Below, piece after piece: positions 26,514 to 38,817 of a stretch of 64,000 nt of DNA. The stretch's first letter is position 1, and each line of letters starts with the position of its first letter. Under the pieces are notes generated by a model. It worked only from the letters and a program-made list of their open reading frames with translations, did no database searches and was not told the origin of the DNA. Made by a program: the position numbers and the translations under genes. This stretch comes from Clostridium sp. 12(A) (lineage in GTDB: Bacteria > Bacillota > Clostridia > Lachnospirales > Lachnospiraceae), in assembly GCA_000526575.1 (NCBI GenBank), contig JAGI01000002.1, forward strand, positions 1 through 64,000, given 5' to 3'.

Positions 26514-27404
26514 ATGAATATTCCAAATAAATTAAAAAGAAAACTAATACAGATAACAGCTTTTGGATTCTCCAATTCACATGTCGGTAATTTTGCTTCA
26601 GGTAAGATCTACACTGGGCAGTGGAAACAATTTTGTAATCCCGGGTTGAACTGCTATTCCTGTCCAGCAGCTTCATTTGCGTGTCCAATAGGAGCATTAC
26701 AGGCAGTAAGTGGTTCAATTGATTTCAAATTCAGTTTCTATGTTATAGGTTTCTTGCTTGCGGTTGGTGTCTTTCTGGGACGCTTTGTATGTGGCTTCTT
26801 ATGTCCCTTTGGTTTTTTTCAAGAATTGTTAAACAAGATACCTAGCCCAAAATTCAAGGTGCCAAGGCCATTTTTATATATCAAATATGTCATATTAATT
26901 GTATTTGTAATTTTGCTGCCAGTCGTTCTTACAAACTATATGGGCATCGGAAAACCTGCATTTTGTCAGTTTATCTGTCCCGCAGGGACACTAGAAGGCG
27001 GAATCCCATTGCTCAGTATGCATGACGAACTTCGTCAGACAATTGGCTCGCTCTTTAGTTTAAAATTGACAATTTTGATTATCACAATAATTGGATGCAT
27101 TTTGAGCTATCGGTTTTTCTGCAAAACACTTTGTCCACTTGCAGTTATATATGGTCTTTTAAATAAAATCAGTTTTTATCATCTAAATGTAAATGAACAT
27201 AAGTGCATCCACTGTGGAAAGTGTGCAAAGACATGTAAGATGATTGTTGATCCTGTGAAATCTCCGAATTCAGTTGAATGTATTCGATGTGGAGAGTGCG
27301 CAGAGGTGTGTCCAACTAAAGCGATTAGCATAGGCTATAAATTTGAGAAAAAAATAGTTGAGAACGTAGAGTTAATACAAAATACCCAAGAGGAGAACGT
27401 TTGA
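26514..27404 (+). CDS. NapH/CcoG-like membrane 4Fe-4S protein
   Basis: A 296-residue protein with about five membrane helices bearing paired cytoplasmic Cys motifs (GRFVCGFLCPFGFFQE and CQFICPAG, typical CX3CP of the NapH/YccM/RdxA group) and a C-terminal 2[4Fe-4S] ferredoxin domain (CIHCGKCAKTCK and CIRCGECAEVCP). Relatives pass electrons from ferredoxin or quinol pools across the membrane. The C-rich N-terminal stretch (NCYSCPAASFACPIGAL) is also conserved in the family. Start ATG has TTGGGGTGAACAT upstream. It would be the electron source for the neighbouring extracytoplasmic thioredoxin. Confidence 0.85.
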   Translation: MNIPNKLKRKLIQITAFGFSNSHVGNFASGKIYTGQWKQFCNPGLNCYSCPAASFACPIGALQAVSGSIDFKFSFYVIGFLLAVGVFLGRFVCGFLCPFGFFQELLNKIPSPKFKVPRPFLYIKYVILIVFVILLPVVLTNYMGIGKPAFCQFICPAGTLEGGIPLLSMHDELRQTIGSLFSLKLTILIITIIGCILSYRFFCKTLCPLAVIYGLLNKISFYHLNVNEHKCIHCGKCAKTCKMIVDPVKSPNSVECIRCGECAEVCPTKAISIGYKFEKKIVENVELIQNTQEENV

Positions 27405-27405
27405 A

Positions 27406-28527
27406 ATGAGCGATAATAAAACCGAATTGAACATTATACCAAGAAAGCAGCGTTCTAAGCGGCTCCTTGCATTGGATGCTGCAAGAGGGCTGGCGGTAGT
27501 TGGAATGTTTGTGCAGCACTTTGCACTGAATCAGATAAATAGCTTTGTGTCAGGAAATACAATGATTCTCTTTATCCTTTGTTCAGGTATTTCTTATTCC
27601 ATTATGTCACAGAGTATGAAAGAGCACGGGATAGAGCCTACTACATTCCGTTCACGTGTTTTGGCACGGTCTGTATTTATTGATTTCATTGGATATTTAA
27701 TACTCATGCTTAACGGCCCTTTTGGAATGGTTTTGTCTGCTTATGCAATGCTGTTTATTCTGTCGCTTGCATTGGTTCACTATTCTGCCCGTACTTTGAT
27801 CATTCTTTCCGGAGTACTATTTTTGGTAAGTCCACCACTCATGTTGATTGGCCTAAGCTTATTTGCAGATACTGCCTTATTAGGTGATATTGCAGGTGGT
27901 CCATTATCAGCACTGGCTTGGGCACCTGTTTTTATAGCAGGTATGGCAATAGGAAAAATGGATCTTTACAAGTTTAAAACAGCAATCAAGTTTGTAGTGA
28001 CAGGGCTCACAATTTTGATTCCATTCAAACTGATTGCGATATTTTTACTACCTGGATTACGTCAGAAGTTTGAAAATTGGCTTGTACAGTTTCCAGCCTA
28101 TGAAAATCCTCCTATGGTAGATCAATACGCTATTTGGCCATTAAACACACAGCCAATACAATGGCAAATGCTTTTTCTTGATTCCCCACAAAGTGGTGCA
28201 GCTTTTGAATTGCTGATTGGATTAGGTGGCACACTAATTCTTCTTGGACTGTTGCTTCTGATAGAAAATAAGCTTAAAGTCGTACTTCGACCTTTTGCTG
28301 CTGCCGGGCGTGTAGCCCTGACGCTGTATGTTGCTCAGTTCGTTTTGGTTTGGGGCACTACTCTGATTGGGGTAGACATTACAAGTATTGATATAGGAGC
28401 TATACCCTTTGGTGATATTATGGTGGTATTATTTACACTTCTGATTGGCTGGCTATTAGCCAAGCTTCCTAATGGGCCATTAGAGAGTGCTATTCGCCGA
28501 TTTGAGGGGTTGTTTTACAAAAAATAA
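27406..28527 (+). CDS. DUF1624/DUF418-like membrane acyltransferase-family protein
   Basis: The 373-residue protein has about ten hydrophobic helices and begins with RLLALDAARGLAVVGMFVQHF, the signature opening of heparan-alpha-glucosaminide N-acetyltransferase-like (DUF1624) and DUF418 membrane proteins. These carry acyl groups across membranes in known cases, with the helix 1 His as a catalytic candidate. It starts one base after the Fe-S protein stop, so it is in the redox operon. Its substrate is not evident; modification of a surface polymer is only a guess. Transcription of the operon may end in the following 370-base gap. Confidence 0.65.
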   Translation: MSDNKTELNIIPRKQRSKRLLALDAARGLAVVGMFVQHFALNQINSFVSGNTMILFILCSGISYSIMSQSMKEHGIEPTTFRSRVLARSVFIDFIGYLILMLNGPFGMVLSAYAMLFILSLALVHYSARTLIILSGVLFLVSPPLMLIGLSLFADTALLGDIAGGPLSALAWAPVFIAGMAIGKMDLYKFKTAIKFVVTGLTILIPFKLIAIFLLPGLRQKFENWLVQFPAYENPPMVDQYAIWPLNTQPIQWQMLFLDSPQSGAAFELLIGLGGTLILLGLLLLIENKLKVVLRPFAAAGRVALTLYVAQFVLVWGTTLIGVDITSIDIGAIPFGDIMVVLFTLLIGWLLAKLPNGPLESAIRRFEGLFYKK

Positions 28528-28684
28528 ATGTTCGTTAGATTGCTAAAAAAAGAATCATTCGTTGACAATTAATCATTGATGAGTAGGAGTACCATTATAA
28601 CAGTAAGAAAAGTTTGTGTGAAGAAATGTCGGCTATGGTATCTATATTGCTAAAATACTCACGTTTGATTTTAGTTTTCTTCGA

Positions 28685-28852
28685 ATGGAGGATATGGAAA
28701 TTAGTAGAGTATTTCTTAAGTTTGTTCTTTTTGATAGCGGTGTCTTGATTGTATCAGTAACTATTTTGGCCTTAAAGTTTCGTATTTTTCAGGCGGGTGT
28801 TAAAAAGAGTCCCTGCAGGGAAGAACATTATTTCACAACCAACTCTAAATAG
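28685..28852 (+). CDS. Possible small membrane protein (55 aa)
   Basis: In the 372-base gap between the acyltransferase-like and DsbA-like genes a 55-codon frame encodes one convincing membrane helix (FVLFDSGVLIVSVTILALKF) followed by a basic stretch and a Cys (KKSPC). It has no good ribosome binding site before the first ATG; the internal ATG at 28694 follows GGAGG with only two bases between. It could be a small redox-operon peptide or chance. Nothing else is seen in 28528-28899. Confidence 0.25.
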   Translation: MEDMEISRVFLKFVLFDSGVLIVSVTILALKFRIFQAGVKKSPCREEHYFTTNSK

Positions 28853-28899
28853 AAATAACAGTTGGTGATAAGAGTTCAGTAGAAAGGAGTTTTATAAAT

Positions 28900-29616
28900 A
28901 TGAAAATAGAAATTTTGTCTGACATTGCGTGTCCATTTTGTTATATTGGCAAGCAACGCCTGGAAATAGCATTGGAGCGGTTTGAGCATAAGGAGGATGT
29001 TAAAATATCTTTCCGTAGTTTTCAATTAGACCCTTATGCGAAAAAGAATACCGGCATGGATATTCATCAGGTATCATCTTCCAAGCATGGAATACCATAT
29101 GAAAAAGCAAAGCAATGGAACAATCAGCTCGCACAGCAAGCGAGAGAAATTGGACTGGATTATCATTTTGATACATTAATACCCACCAATTCCTACGATG
29201 CAATCCGCCTTTCATATTTTGCAGAAGAGAAAGGCAAAATGAAAGAAATGATGGAACGCCTTATGAAGGCATATCTGGTAGATTCGCTGGATATTGGTGA
29301 TCATGCCACGCTTGCTGGATTGGCAGGTGAAATAGGACTTAATGAGAAAGAGGCTTTGGACGCTTTAGCAGGCGATTGGTATAGTGAAAATATTGCAAGA
29401 GATAGGGCAGATGGATTAAAAATCGGTATTCAGGGTGTTCCCTTTTTCATTGTAAATGACAAATATACCATCACTGGAGCACAACCTAGTGAAACTTTTT
29501 TAGAGATACTACAAAAGGTATGGAAAGAAGACTATGACAATGCTATGACCAAAGAGAATAAATCTGAACCATCGTCCGATGAGTATTGCTCTGATGGAAC
29601 ATGCAAATTAGGTTAA
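28900..29616 (+). CDS. DsbA-family oxidoreductase, FrnE-like
   Basis: A 238-residue thioredoxin-fold protein without a signal peptide. It has the CPFC active site (Cys11-Cys14) after a short strand, an all-helical insertion (~40-150) and the cis-Pro loop GVPFFIVND, the layout of FrnE/2-hydroxychromene-2-carboxylate isomerase relatives. FrnE proteins act as cytoplasmic disulfide reductases/isomerases in stress and in polyketide biosynthesis. Three extra cysteines near the C-terminus (EYCSDGTCKLG) are an unusual tail and may be a second redox pair. SD is AAAGGAG. It is followed by a strong terminator. Its closeness to the thioredoxin operon suggests a shared thiol-stress role. Confidence 0.85.
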   Translation: MKIEILSDIACPFCYIGKQRLEIALERFEHKEDVKISFRSFQLDPYAKKNTGMDIHQVSSSKHGIPYEKAKQWNNQLAQQAREIGLDYHFDTLIPTNSYDAIRLSYFAEEKGKMKEMMERLMKAYLVDSLDIGDHATLAGLAGEIGLNEKEALDALAGDWYSENIARDRADGLKIGIQGVPFFIVNDKYTITGAQPSETFLEILQKVWKEDYDNAMTKENKSEPSSDEYCSDGTCKLG

Positions 29617-29661
29617 TGCATAGTATCATATTTTAATTGAACATTTCCTATAGAAAAACTC

Positions 29662-29703
29662 AAAGGCATCGGAATGCAAAATTTCGGTGCCTTTGTTTTT
29701 TTT
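29662..29703 (+). terminator. Strong intrinsic terminator after dsbA-like gene
   Basis: A 13-base stem, AAAGGCATCGGAA with TTTCGGTGCCTTT, seven-base loop, then GT8. It is the clearest terminator in the window. Confidence 0.9.
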
Positions 29704-30235
29704 ATATAGAGCAAAGCTTAAAATTATCGCTCAGCTGGAAGAGCATAAATAGGGGTAACAGCCTGATTAGAAGTGGTGTGTGTGATTTCACAGCATACGG
29801 CAGGCCATTTTTTGCCTGCGAAGACTTTTCGGTCAATTTTTGGAGTAACGGCGACTATAGCTCTTGGTATGGATGTACTGTTACATATAAACATATACTT
29901 GTGCTGCAGAATATAATGACTAGGAGTGTCGTTTTTTTTACAACTTACAAAAAATATACATAAAAAATGTTATTTTAATAGTATAAATCAATACTTTTTC
30001 AGAAGAAACATTTTTTGTACAGGTTGGTATTTGTGAAAATGGTATAAAAATTTATAAATAAATCACCGAATTTGGTAATTGTGATAGATATAAAAATAGA
30101 GAATTGGTTTAAGTGCTTCTTAATTTTTGTTCGAAAATTTTGAAATTAATAAGTGTAATGATGTTGATGTAAGATATATCCCAGTTGTTACGAACACCTT
30201 ATATCTATGAAAATGAAACTTAAGTATTTTGGCGA
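29704..30235. other. AT-rich gap with a tRNA D-arm-like fragment
   Basis: No supported gene. At 29726-29746 the sequence TCGCTCAGCTGGAAGAGCAT is identical in its core to a tRNA D arm, without anticodon or T arm behind it. The remainder is very AT-rich. Confidence 0.5.
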
Positions 30236-30600
30236 ATGGAAGCTAAAGTAGCCCTGATGATGGGGTATGCAACTGAACAAGGGGGTGTCGGCGTTCACGA
30301 TTTAGTTGGCTATAATTACTTCCCGTATACGTATGACAGCGGGCATCCTGGGTGGAAGTCTCCACAGACAATACCAACTGGACTCTGGCAGCGGACAAGA
30401 CTGCCAATATCAGTACTGACCAGACCCAGAGCGACGACTTCAGCGCTGCGGTAAGATATGTGCGAAAGGCTTTCAGGCTGGAGCCGCCAATACCAATAGT
30501 GGTTGGAATACTGGGATCCGACTGGAAGGTATTGCGTATACTCTAATCATTCTGCCGTGCATCTTCCCCTTCGGGATATCGGCGGTTTAAAGATAAGTTT
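30236..30600 (+). pseudogene. Fragment of a discoidin/CBM-bearing secreted enzyme
   Basis: Pieces of protein-like sequence appear in shifting frames: one frame gives GVHDLVGYNYFPYTYDSG, the next VEVSTDNTNWTLAADKTAN then DDFSAAVRYVR, and a third GFQAGAANTNSGWNTGIR. The middle part is typical of an F5/8-type C (discoidin-like) carbohydrate-binding domain. At least two frameshifts separate the pieces and there is no start. It is probably the 3' end of another polysaccharide-active gene that decayed beside the CBM6 cluster. The tail (30530-30590) resembles the leader of the esterase gene at 35783. Confidence 0.55.
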
Positions 30601-30747
30601 ATTTTATAATACACAATAAGGCAGTGAAAGGGGGGGCTGAAAACTTAAAGATAAGCAATACGAGTGCAGTGTACTTACTAAAAATGAAGGAGGTGAAAAT
30701 GGTAACGTAACAATGAATTTATTCAAAGGTGGGTTTTTGTTAAATAA

Positions 30748-32862
<2,115 letters not shown>

Positions 32863-32897
32863 GTTGGCATGTAATATTAAACCAGGAGGAAACGGGT

Positions 32898-35546
32898 ATG
32901 TTAAAAAAGAAGGCTTCCCAAAAAAGTGTTTTATTGATTCTCTCTTTGATAACTGTTTTATGCAGCATATTCACTTTTACTGTCTTTCCGATAGCTACAT
33001 CCGCTGCGACTCAAGCAAACTATTATGTTTCGCCGACAGGAAGCGACAGCAACCCAGGAACGCTTGCAGCACCCTTCCAAACAATCACAAAGGCGCGTGA
33101 CGCTGTACGCATAATCAATAGCAATATGACCGGAGATATCTATATTTATTTGCGGGGCGGAAACTACAGCATCACCAGTACCGTTACTTTCGGACCACAG
33201 GATTCAGGGACAAACGGATACAGGATCTATTACCAGGCATACCCTGGTGAAACGCCTATCTTAAACGGTGCAACAAAAGTTACAGGCTGGACTCAGCATA
33301 GCGGCAATATTTATAAGGCTGCGCTCAATCGTTCGACCAAATTGAGAAACCTTTATGTGAATGACCAGAGGGCTTCAATGACCAGCAAAACCGTTACAGC
33401 CCGCGGAGGTTACGGGACTTATTCCGTAACTGCAGGACAGGCTAGTTGGGCATGGACAAGCGGCAGTAAGAGCGACGGAGTTCAGTATAATACATCGGAT
33501 GTACCGGCAATTGCCAGCAACAAAGATGACCTTGAGATTGTAAACGGTACTACCTGGAATGAGAATATAGTTTGTACCAGGGATGTGATTACATCCGGCA
33601 GTAATAGAGTGCTTCTTTTGCAGCAGCCTTATGGGGCGATAGCACAGACTCCGGGGTGGGGGGCGGCTTTTAGTGCTTCCGGTACCCATACGATTTATAA
33701 TGCCTTCGAATTCTTAAATTCTCCTGGACAATTTTATTTTGATAAGACGGCCAAAACGCTTTATTACTATATCCGTCCAGGTGAGAATATGGCCACTGCC
33801 GATGTAGAGGCTCCTGTTGTAGAGAAGCTGTTAGACATCGCAGGAACATCAACGACTAACAGGGTCAAGAATATCACCTTCCAGGGCATTACTTTTGAAA
33901 ATACGGATTACAGCCTTGTGAATGTTGCAGGCTCACACGGTAAATCTACATGTCAGGCGGCACAGGCATTTACCGCTTTTTATAACGACAATTGGCACAA
34001 CACCAAGTATGATCTTGTTGATACATTGCCTGGAATGATCAACGTAAGCAGCAGTGATTCCATCAACTTTATAAGAAATATAGTGAAGCACAGCGGCAAT
34101 GATGGAATTTCCATGGTAAACGATGTTATAAATTCCAATCTTATCGGCAACTACATCACGGACATCACATCCAGTGGCATTACGATAGGGCATCCGCAGC
34201 ATGTTTATATCGGAGATGGTGGAAACCATGCAAAATATGCTCCCGGAGTAGAAGGGGTTTGTAAGAATATCACCATCAACAACAATTTCCTGTACAACAT
34301 AAGCACGTCTCACGGATTTGGGGGCTGTGCCGCCATCACGGCTTACTTTGTCGATACCACCAAAATAACGAATAACCATGTTCAATCAACAGCATACAAT
34401 GGAATTCATTTAGGATGGGGATGGCGTAATTTCACTGACTCCACTACCTGTAAAAACAACACAGTAAGTAATAACCGGATTATTAATACCTTAACCAGGC
34501 TTCATGACAGCGGTGCCATCTATACCATTGGACAGATGCCAGGTACGAACATTAACCAGAACTATGTCAGAGGAATTCCTCCTGCAACCTCCGGTCCGAC
34601 CTATGGTTTGCATAACGATGAAGGAACTGCCTATATCAATGAAAATGACAACGTACTGGATATTGATCCGGGGGTAAAGTATACCATCAACTGTGAGGAT
34701 TTTGGAGAAAAACACGATTTAACCATACTGCGGACCTTTGCCACCGTAAATAAAATGGGCGTTAATCCTCCAAACAGTAAAATTGATCCCCCGGTTGCTG
34801 TACCGGATAACGTATGGCCTTTGACACAGTACACTACCTGTTTGAATTCGGGAATCCAGGAAGCATACAGGGATATTATCCCGGCGAACTTACTTTCAAC
34901 ACCGGATTATGTATTCCCAGCAAGTTGCGCTGCTGCAGCCGAAACTAGCATTAGTATAAGGAGCAGCGGCAATTCTTCCAATACGGTATGGTTTGCCCCG
35001 GCCGGGACAACCAATTTTGTCGAGGGATCTACGATGACGAAAGCGGAAGGAACTGCGACAACGATTACAGCCCCGGCCACTGCTGGTACGTACAAGTTGT
35101 GTGTAGTAAATTCACAAGGCGTGAAGATGGGTGAATCGGCGGCACTGCTCCGAGTAAGCGGAACGTCTTCACAGATTGAAGCGGAGAGTTTCAGTAGCCA
35201 ATCGGGTATTCAAACGGAAAACTGCAGCGAAGGCGGAAAGAACATTGGGTATATTGAAAATGGGGATTATGCCGTATACAACAATATCAATTTCGGCTCC
35301 GGAGCTGCAAGCTTCCAGGCCAGAGTAGCCAGCGGCGCCAGTGGAGGGAATATTGAGATCAGACTGGATAGTCTTACTGGTCCTTTAGTAGGAACTTGTT
35401 CTATCACCGGGACTGGCGGTTGGCAGACGTGGGCCACCAGAACCTGCAGTGTCAGCGGAGCAAGCGGGACGCATAACGTATACTTGAAATTTACCGGTGG
35501 AAGCGGCTACTTATTTAATCTAAACTGGTTCCAATTTAACAGGTGA
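32898..35546 (+). CDS. Secreted right-handed beta-helix glycosidase (GH141-like) - CBM6
   Basis: The 882-residue protein has a signal peptide (~1-37), a parallel beta-helix domain (YYVSPTGSDSNPGTLAAPFQTI start, then many short Asn/Gly-rich turns such as NNFLYNISTSHGFGG to ~650), an Ig-like domain (~690-760) and a C-terminal CBM6 (~760-882). This order resembles GH141 enzymes such as the xylanase of Clostridium thermocellum, also CBM6-linked; GH120 or a lyase are alternatives. ATG 32898 has AGGAGGAAACGGGT upstream. Behind the stop lies a broken linker and dockerin, so the ancestor was probably cellulosomal. It acts outside the cell on xylan-type polymers; activity is inferred. Confidence 0.78.
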   Translation: MLKKKASQKSVLLILSLITVLCSIFTFTVFPIATSAATQANYYVSPTGSDSNPGTLAAPFQTITKARDAVRIINSNMTGDIYIYLRGGNYSITSTVTFGPQDSGTNGYRIYYQAYPGETPILNGATKVTGWTQHSGNIYKAALNRSTKLRNLYVNDQRASMTSKTVTARGGYGTYSVTAGQASWAWTSGSKSDGVQYNTSDVPAIASNKDDLEIVNGTTWNENIVCTRDVITSGSNRVLLLQQPYGAIAQTPGWGAAFSASGTHTIYNAFEFLNSPGQFYFDKTAKTLYYYIRPGENMATADVEAPVVEKLLDIAGTSTTNRVKNITFQGITFENTDYSLVNVAGSHGKSTCQAAQAFTAFYNDNWHNTKYDLVDTLPGMINVSSSDSINFIRNIVKHSGNDGISMVNDVINSNLIGNYITDITSSGITIGHPQHVYIGDGGNHAKYAPGVEGVCKNITINNNFLYNISTSHGFGGCAAITAYFVDTTKITNNHVQSTAYNGIHLGWGWRNFTDSTTCKNNTVSNNRIINTLTRLHDSGAIYTIGQMPGTNINQNYVRGIPPATSGPTYGLHNDEGTAYINENDNVLDIDPGVKYTINCEDFGEKHDLTILRTFATVNKMGVNPPNSKIDPPVAVPDNVWPLTQYTTCLNSGIQEAYRDIIPANLLSTPDYVFPASCAAAAETSISIRSSGNSSNTVWFAPAGTTNFVEGSTMTKAEGTATTITAPATAGTYKLCVVNSQGVKMGESAALLRVSGTSSQIEAESFSSQSGIQTENCSEGGKNIGYIENGDYAVYNNINFGSGAASFQARVASGASGGNIEIRLDSLTGPLVGTCSITGTGGWQTWATRTCSVSGASGTHNVYLKFTGGSGYLFNLNWFQFNR

Positions 35547-35707
35547 AGTGTAACTCCTATACCGACTTAGACGCCAACTCCCTAATATGTGGTTGGAAAT
35601 CTCGATTCTCGGGTCCATTAAAGATTTAAGTCCCTGTACGAAGTGACCTTTTAGCCGGGGACTTAAATCTTGATGGTGTTATATCCAATTCACCTTATTC
35701 ACCTTAA
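35547..35707 (+). pseudogene. Decayed linker and dockerin behind the beta-helix enzyme
   Basis: Past the TGA, another frame reads SVTPIPT-stop-TPTP, a Pro/Thr linker, then GNLDS..GSIKDLS and, at 35657-35707, GDLNLDGVISNS. The last fits the DxNxDGxIxxxD calcium-binding F-hand of type I dockerins, and the first is a broken first repeat. Several stops and frameshifts prevent translation as part of the enzyme. Confidence 0.6.
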
Positions 35708-35779
35708 AGATAGTGTACTCTAACCATACTGCCGTGTATCCTGTATGGGATACGGCGATATAAAAGAAAGGGGAAATAA

Positions 35780-36808
<1,029 letters not shown>

Positions 36809-36872
36809 GCTAAAGAAGGCCGCTAGCGGAGGGTGCTATTACGAAATTATCATATAGATTGGAGGTAAATCT

Positions 36873-38678
36873 ATGAAAAAAGTATGTAGAGTTGTGGTTT
36901 TCCTATTGACTATTTCCCTATTTCATTCAACAGAGTCTTATGCAGACAATCCAATCGTACAAACGAATTATACTGCGGATCCTGCCCCGATGATCTATAA
37001 CGGGACTTGCTATTTGTATACCACTCATGACGAGGACACCACCGTCAATAATTTTTATACTATGAATGACTGGAGATGCTATTCATCCACCGACATGCAA
37101 AACTGGACGGATCATGGATCACCGTTGTCTTACAATACATTCAGTTGGGCGCAAGGCGATGCATGGGCTGGACAGGTTATTAATAGGAACGGAAAGTTCT
37201 ATTTCTACGGTCCGATGACCCGGAAAAATGCCGGAGGCGCAAGGGTAATCGGTGTAGCGGTATCAGACAGTCCTACCGGGCCGTTCACCGATCCTCTGGG
37301 GAAACCTTTAATTACCAATAACGGGGCACAGGATATCGACCCTACCGTATTCATTGATGACAACGGACAGGCGTATCTCTATTGGGGGAACGGAAACCTC
37401 TATTATGTGAAGCTGAATCAAGATATGATTTCATACTCAGGCGGTATTGTCCAAGTATCTCCGAAACCAGCAAACTTTATCGAAGGTCCGTGGTTCTACA
37501 AGCGCAATAATTTATATTACATGGTATACGCAGGTATGACTGGAGGATCCGAAAATATCTCTTATGCTACCAGCAACAGTCCTACCGGGCCATGGACCTC
37601 CAAGGGAACTTTAATGGGTTCGAAAAACAGCTATACAAATCATCCGGGAGTAATCGATTATAAAGGAAATTCCTACCTCTTTTATCATACCGGCATCTTA
37701 CAGGGTGGCGGAAGCTACCATCGTTCTGTTGGCTTGGAACAATTCAAGTACAATGCAGATGGCACAATTCCCAGTATTCCAATTACCCAAAATGGTCCGA
37801 ACCAGCTTAGCAATCTAAACCCATATGTCAAAACGGAAGCTGAAACAATTTGCTGGGAATCCGGCGTTGAGACAGAAAAATGCAGTGAAGGCGGAATGGA
37901 TGTATGCAATATCGAAAACGGGGACTGGATTAAAGTAAAGGGTGTAGATTTTGGTTCTGGTGCGGCCTCTTTTGAAGCAAGAGTAGCTTCAGCAACGAAC
38001 GGCGGGAATATTGAACTCCGCCTAGACAGCCCGACAGGGAAACTGGTGGGAACTTGTGCCGTTCCAAGTACCGGAGGCTGGCAGACCTGGATAACTAAGA
38101 CCTGTAATGTAAGCGGTGCAACAGGGGTACATGACCTATACCTGAAATTTACTGGAGGAAGCGGTTATCTATTTAACTTTAACTGGTGGAAGTTCACTGG
38201 CACAGGTGTAACTCCAACTCCTGGCCAGACATCGGCTTTTTCACAGATTGAAGCGGAAAGCTACAACAACCAATCTGGAATCCAAACTGAGAGCTGCAGC
38301 GAAGGAGGAGAAGATGTCGGCTATATCGAAAACGGGGATTATGTAGTTTACAACAATATCGATTTCGGCAATGGTGCAGAAAGCTTTAAGGCTAGGGTAG
38401 CCAGCGCCGCCAGTGGAGGGAATATTGAGATCAGGCTTGATAGTCTTACCGGTCCTCTAGTAGGGACTTGTCAGGTTACCGGAACCGGAGGCTGGCAGAC
38501 TTGGGCTGATGCAACCTGCAGTGTTAGCGGAGTAAGTGGAAAACATGACTTATACCTAAAATTTACAGGAGGAAGCGGATACTTATTCAACCTTAACTGG
38601 TTCAAGTTTACCGGTAAAAGTGTAACCGCCGGAGCTCTTGAGGAAGATGAGAGTGTCAATGAACAGACTATGCCTTAG
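36873..38678 (+). CDS. Secreted GH43 glycosidase - CBM6 - CBM6
   Basis: The 601-residue protein has a signal peptide (~1-24), a GH43 five-bladed propeller (~25-310) and two CBM6 modules (~317-443 and ~455-580). Catalytic residues visible are Asp in TADPAPMIYNG (base), Asp in DIDPTVFIDDNG (pKa modulator) and Glu in FIEGPWFYK (acid). The subgroup resembles arabinoxylan arabinofuranohydrolases and beta-xylosidases of cellulosomal clostridia. SD is TTGGAGGTAAATCT. The two CBM6 copies differ, the first being more diverged, so the duplication is not recent. The tail after the second CBM6 (KSVTAGALEEDESVNEQTMP) is not a dockerin. Confidence 0.88.
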   Translation: MKKVCRVVVFLLTISLFHSTESYADNPIVQTNYTADPAPMIYNGTCYLYTTHDEDTTVNNFYTMNDWRCYSSTDMQNWTDHGSPLSYNTFSWAQGDAWAGQVINRNGKFYFYGPMTRKNAGGARVIGVAVSDSPTGPFTDPLGKPLITNNGAQDIDPTVFIDDNGQAYLYWGNGNLYYVKLNQDMISYSGGIVQVSPKPANFIEGPWFYKRNNLYYMVYAGMTGGSENISYATSNSPTGPWTSKGTLMGSKNSYTNHPGVIDYKGNSYLFYHTGILQGGGSYHRSVGLEQFKYNADGTIPSIPITQNGPNQLSNLNPYVKTEAETICWESGVETEKCSEGGMDVCNIENGDWIKVKGVDFGSGAASFEARVASATNGGNIELRLDSPTGKLVGTCAVPSTGGWQTWITKTCNVSGATGVHDLYLKFTGGSGYLFNFNWWKFTGTGVTPTPGQTSAFSQIEAESYNNQSGIQTESCSEGGEDVGYIENGDYVVYNNIDFGNGAESFKARVASAASGGNIEIRLDSLTGPLVGTCQVTGTGGWQTWADATCSVSGVSGKHDLYLKFTGGSGYLFNLNWFKFTGKSVTAGALEEDESVNEQTMP

Positions 38679-38817
38679 TGAAAATGTACCTTCTTGGGTC
38701 TATTGCGGATTTCCTGCCGGGTACTATTACGAAATTACCTTTTTACCTTAAAGACGTGAGCTCTTAAGTTGTTTACAGCAATACCGCTAAATTCAAATAA
38801 GGAGGTAATTGTGGATT

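Noticed and set aside
29637-29963. A 108-codon plus-strand frame after the DsbA-like gene
   Set aside because: It runs straight through the strong terminator at 29662-29703, has no good ribosome binding site and no recognisable protein features.
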